5,467 nt of DNA from Pseudomonadota bacterium (GTDB lineage: Bacteria; Pseudomonadota; Alphaproteobacteria; Rhodospirillales; 2-02-FULL-58-16), in NCBI GenBank assembly GCA_022560215.1, contig JADFTO010000181.1, positions 1 to 5,467 on the forward strand, in the 5' to 3' direction. A model generated the notes under the pieces. That model made no database searches and had not been told where the DNA came from. It saw only the letters and a program-made list of their open reading frames with translations. Each line of letters starts with the position of its first letter. Position 1 is the first letter of the stretch. Both the position numbers and the translations under genes were made by a program. Shown here in pieces: positions 5,337 to 5,467 of this stretch.

Positions 5337-5467
5337 GGGCGGCCTTGACCGTCGCGGCCCTGATCCTGCTGGCGCCGCCGCCGGCGGGGGTAATGTCTAC
5401 GGAGGTCACGGTGGATACCATGGTGATGCTCATCAGCAGCCCGCCGATCAGACCCAAAAGCATCGCC
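5333..5467 (+). CDS. Possible start of a further gene after xseA (partial, tentative)
   Basis: After the xseA stop, the frame beginning CTG (5333), or TTG (5345), or ATG (5393), stays open to the window end. Its third positions are almost all G or C, and the high-GC codon position shifts phase relative to xseA, as a new gene would cause. GAGGG at 5335-5339 lies about five bases before the TTG. A CTG start would give a short basic-hydrophobic leader resembling a signal peptide (RAALTVAALILLAPPPAG). The residues after that match no family I know. A minus-strand frame from ATG 5463 shares the same third positions and is also open, but it would run about 600 bases into xseA. A third possibility is a minus-strand gene ending at the TGA at 5450-5448. 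I cannot decide among these. Confidence 0.22.
   Translation, partial: MRAALTVAALILLAPPPAGVMSTEVTVDTMVMLISSPPIRPKSIA

Overview
The window looks like a core-genome stretch from a GC-rich alphaproteobacterium, probably of the Rhodospirillales type. This rests on high third-position GC, the DUF1244 and DUF6352 families (which I associate mainly with Alphaproteobacteria), and the style of PurD and XseA. No rRNA, tRNA, CRISPR array, transposase or integrase is visible, so the placement is inference.

Layout, left to right. (1) 1-267, plus: the 3' end of tadA, the tRNA-Arg wobble adenosine deaminase, cut by the window edge. (2) 299-927, minus: a compact type VII toxin-antitoxin operon. mntA (nucleotidyltransferase antitoxin) comes first and hepT (HEPN RNase toxin) second, overlapping by four bases. 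Its GC is visibly lower than its neighbours'. (3) 928-1133: a gene-poor stretch with the likely mntA promoter, a 57-bp fragment of tadA repeated exactly 830 bp downstream of its source, and a probable terminator for the next operon. (4) 1134-3839, minus: purD, then a DUF1244 gene, then a DUF6352 gene, all in one direction. (5) 3840-3887: a 48-bp divergent promoter region. (6) 3888-5336, plus: xseA, the large subunit of exonuclease VII. (7) 5337-5467: an edge region with only a weak coding signal.

The housekeeping genes cover tRNA modification (tadA), purine synthesis (purD) and DNA repair (xseA), plus two conserved genes of unknown function. The accessory part is the hepT-mntA module. It lies between a complete tadA 3' end and a tadA fragment in direct orientation, which suggests that the module arrived at the tadA 3' end by a recombination event that left a target remnant on its far side. 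Other points worth checking are a palindromic -10 core shared by the divergent purD and xseA promoters, a near-leaderless mntA promoter, and a possible sliding-clamp-binding peptide at the XseA C-terminus.
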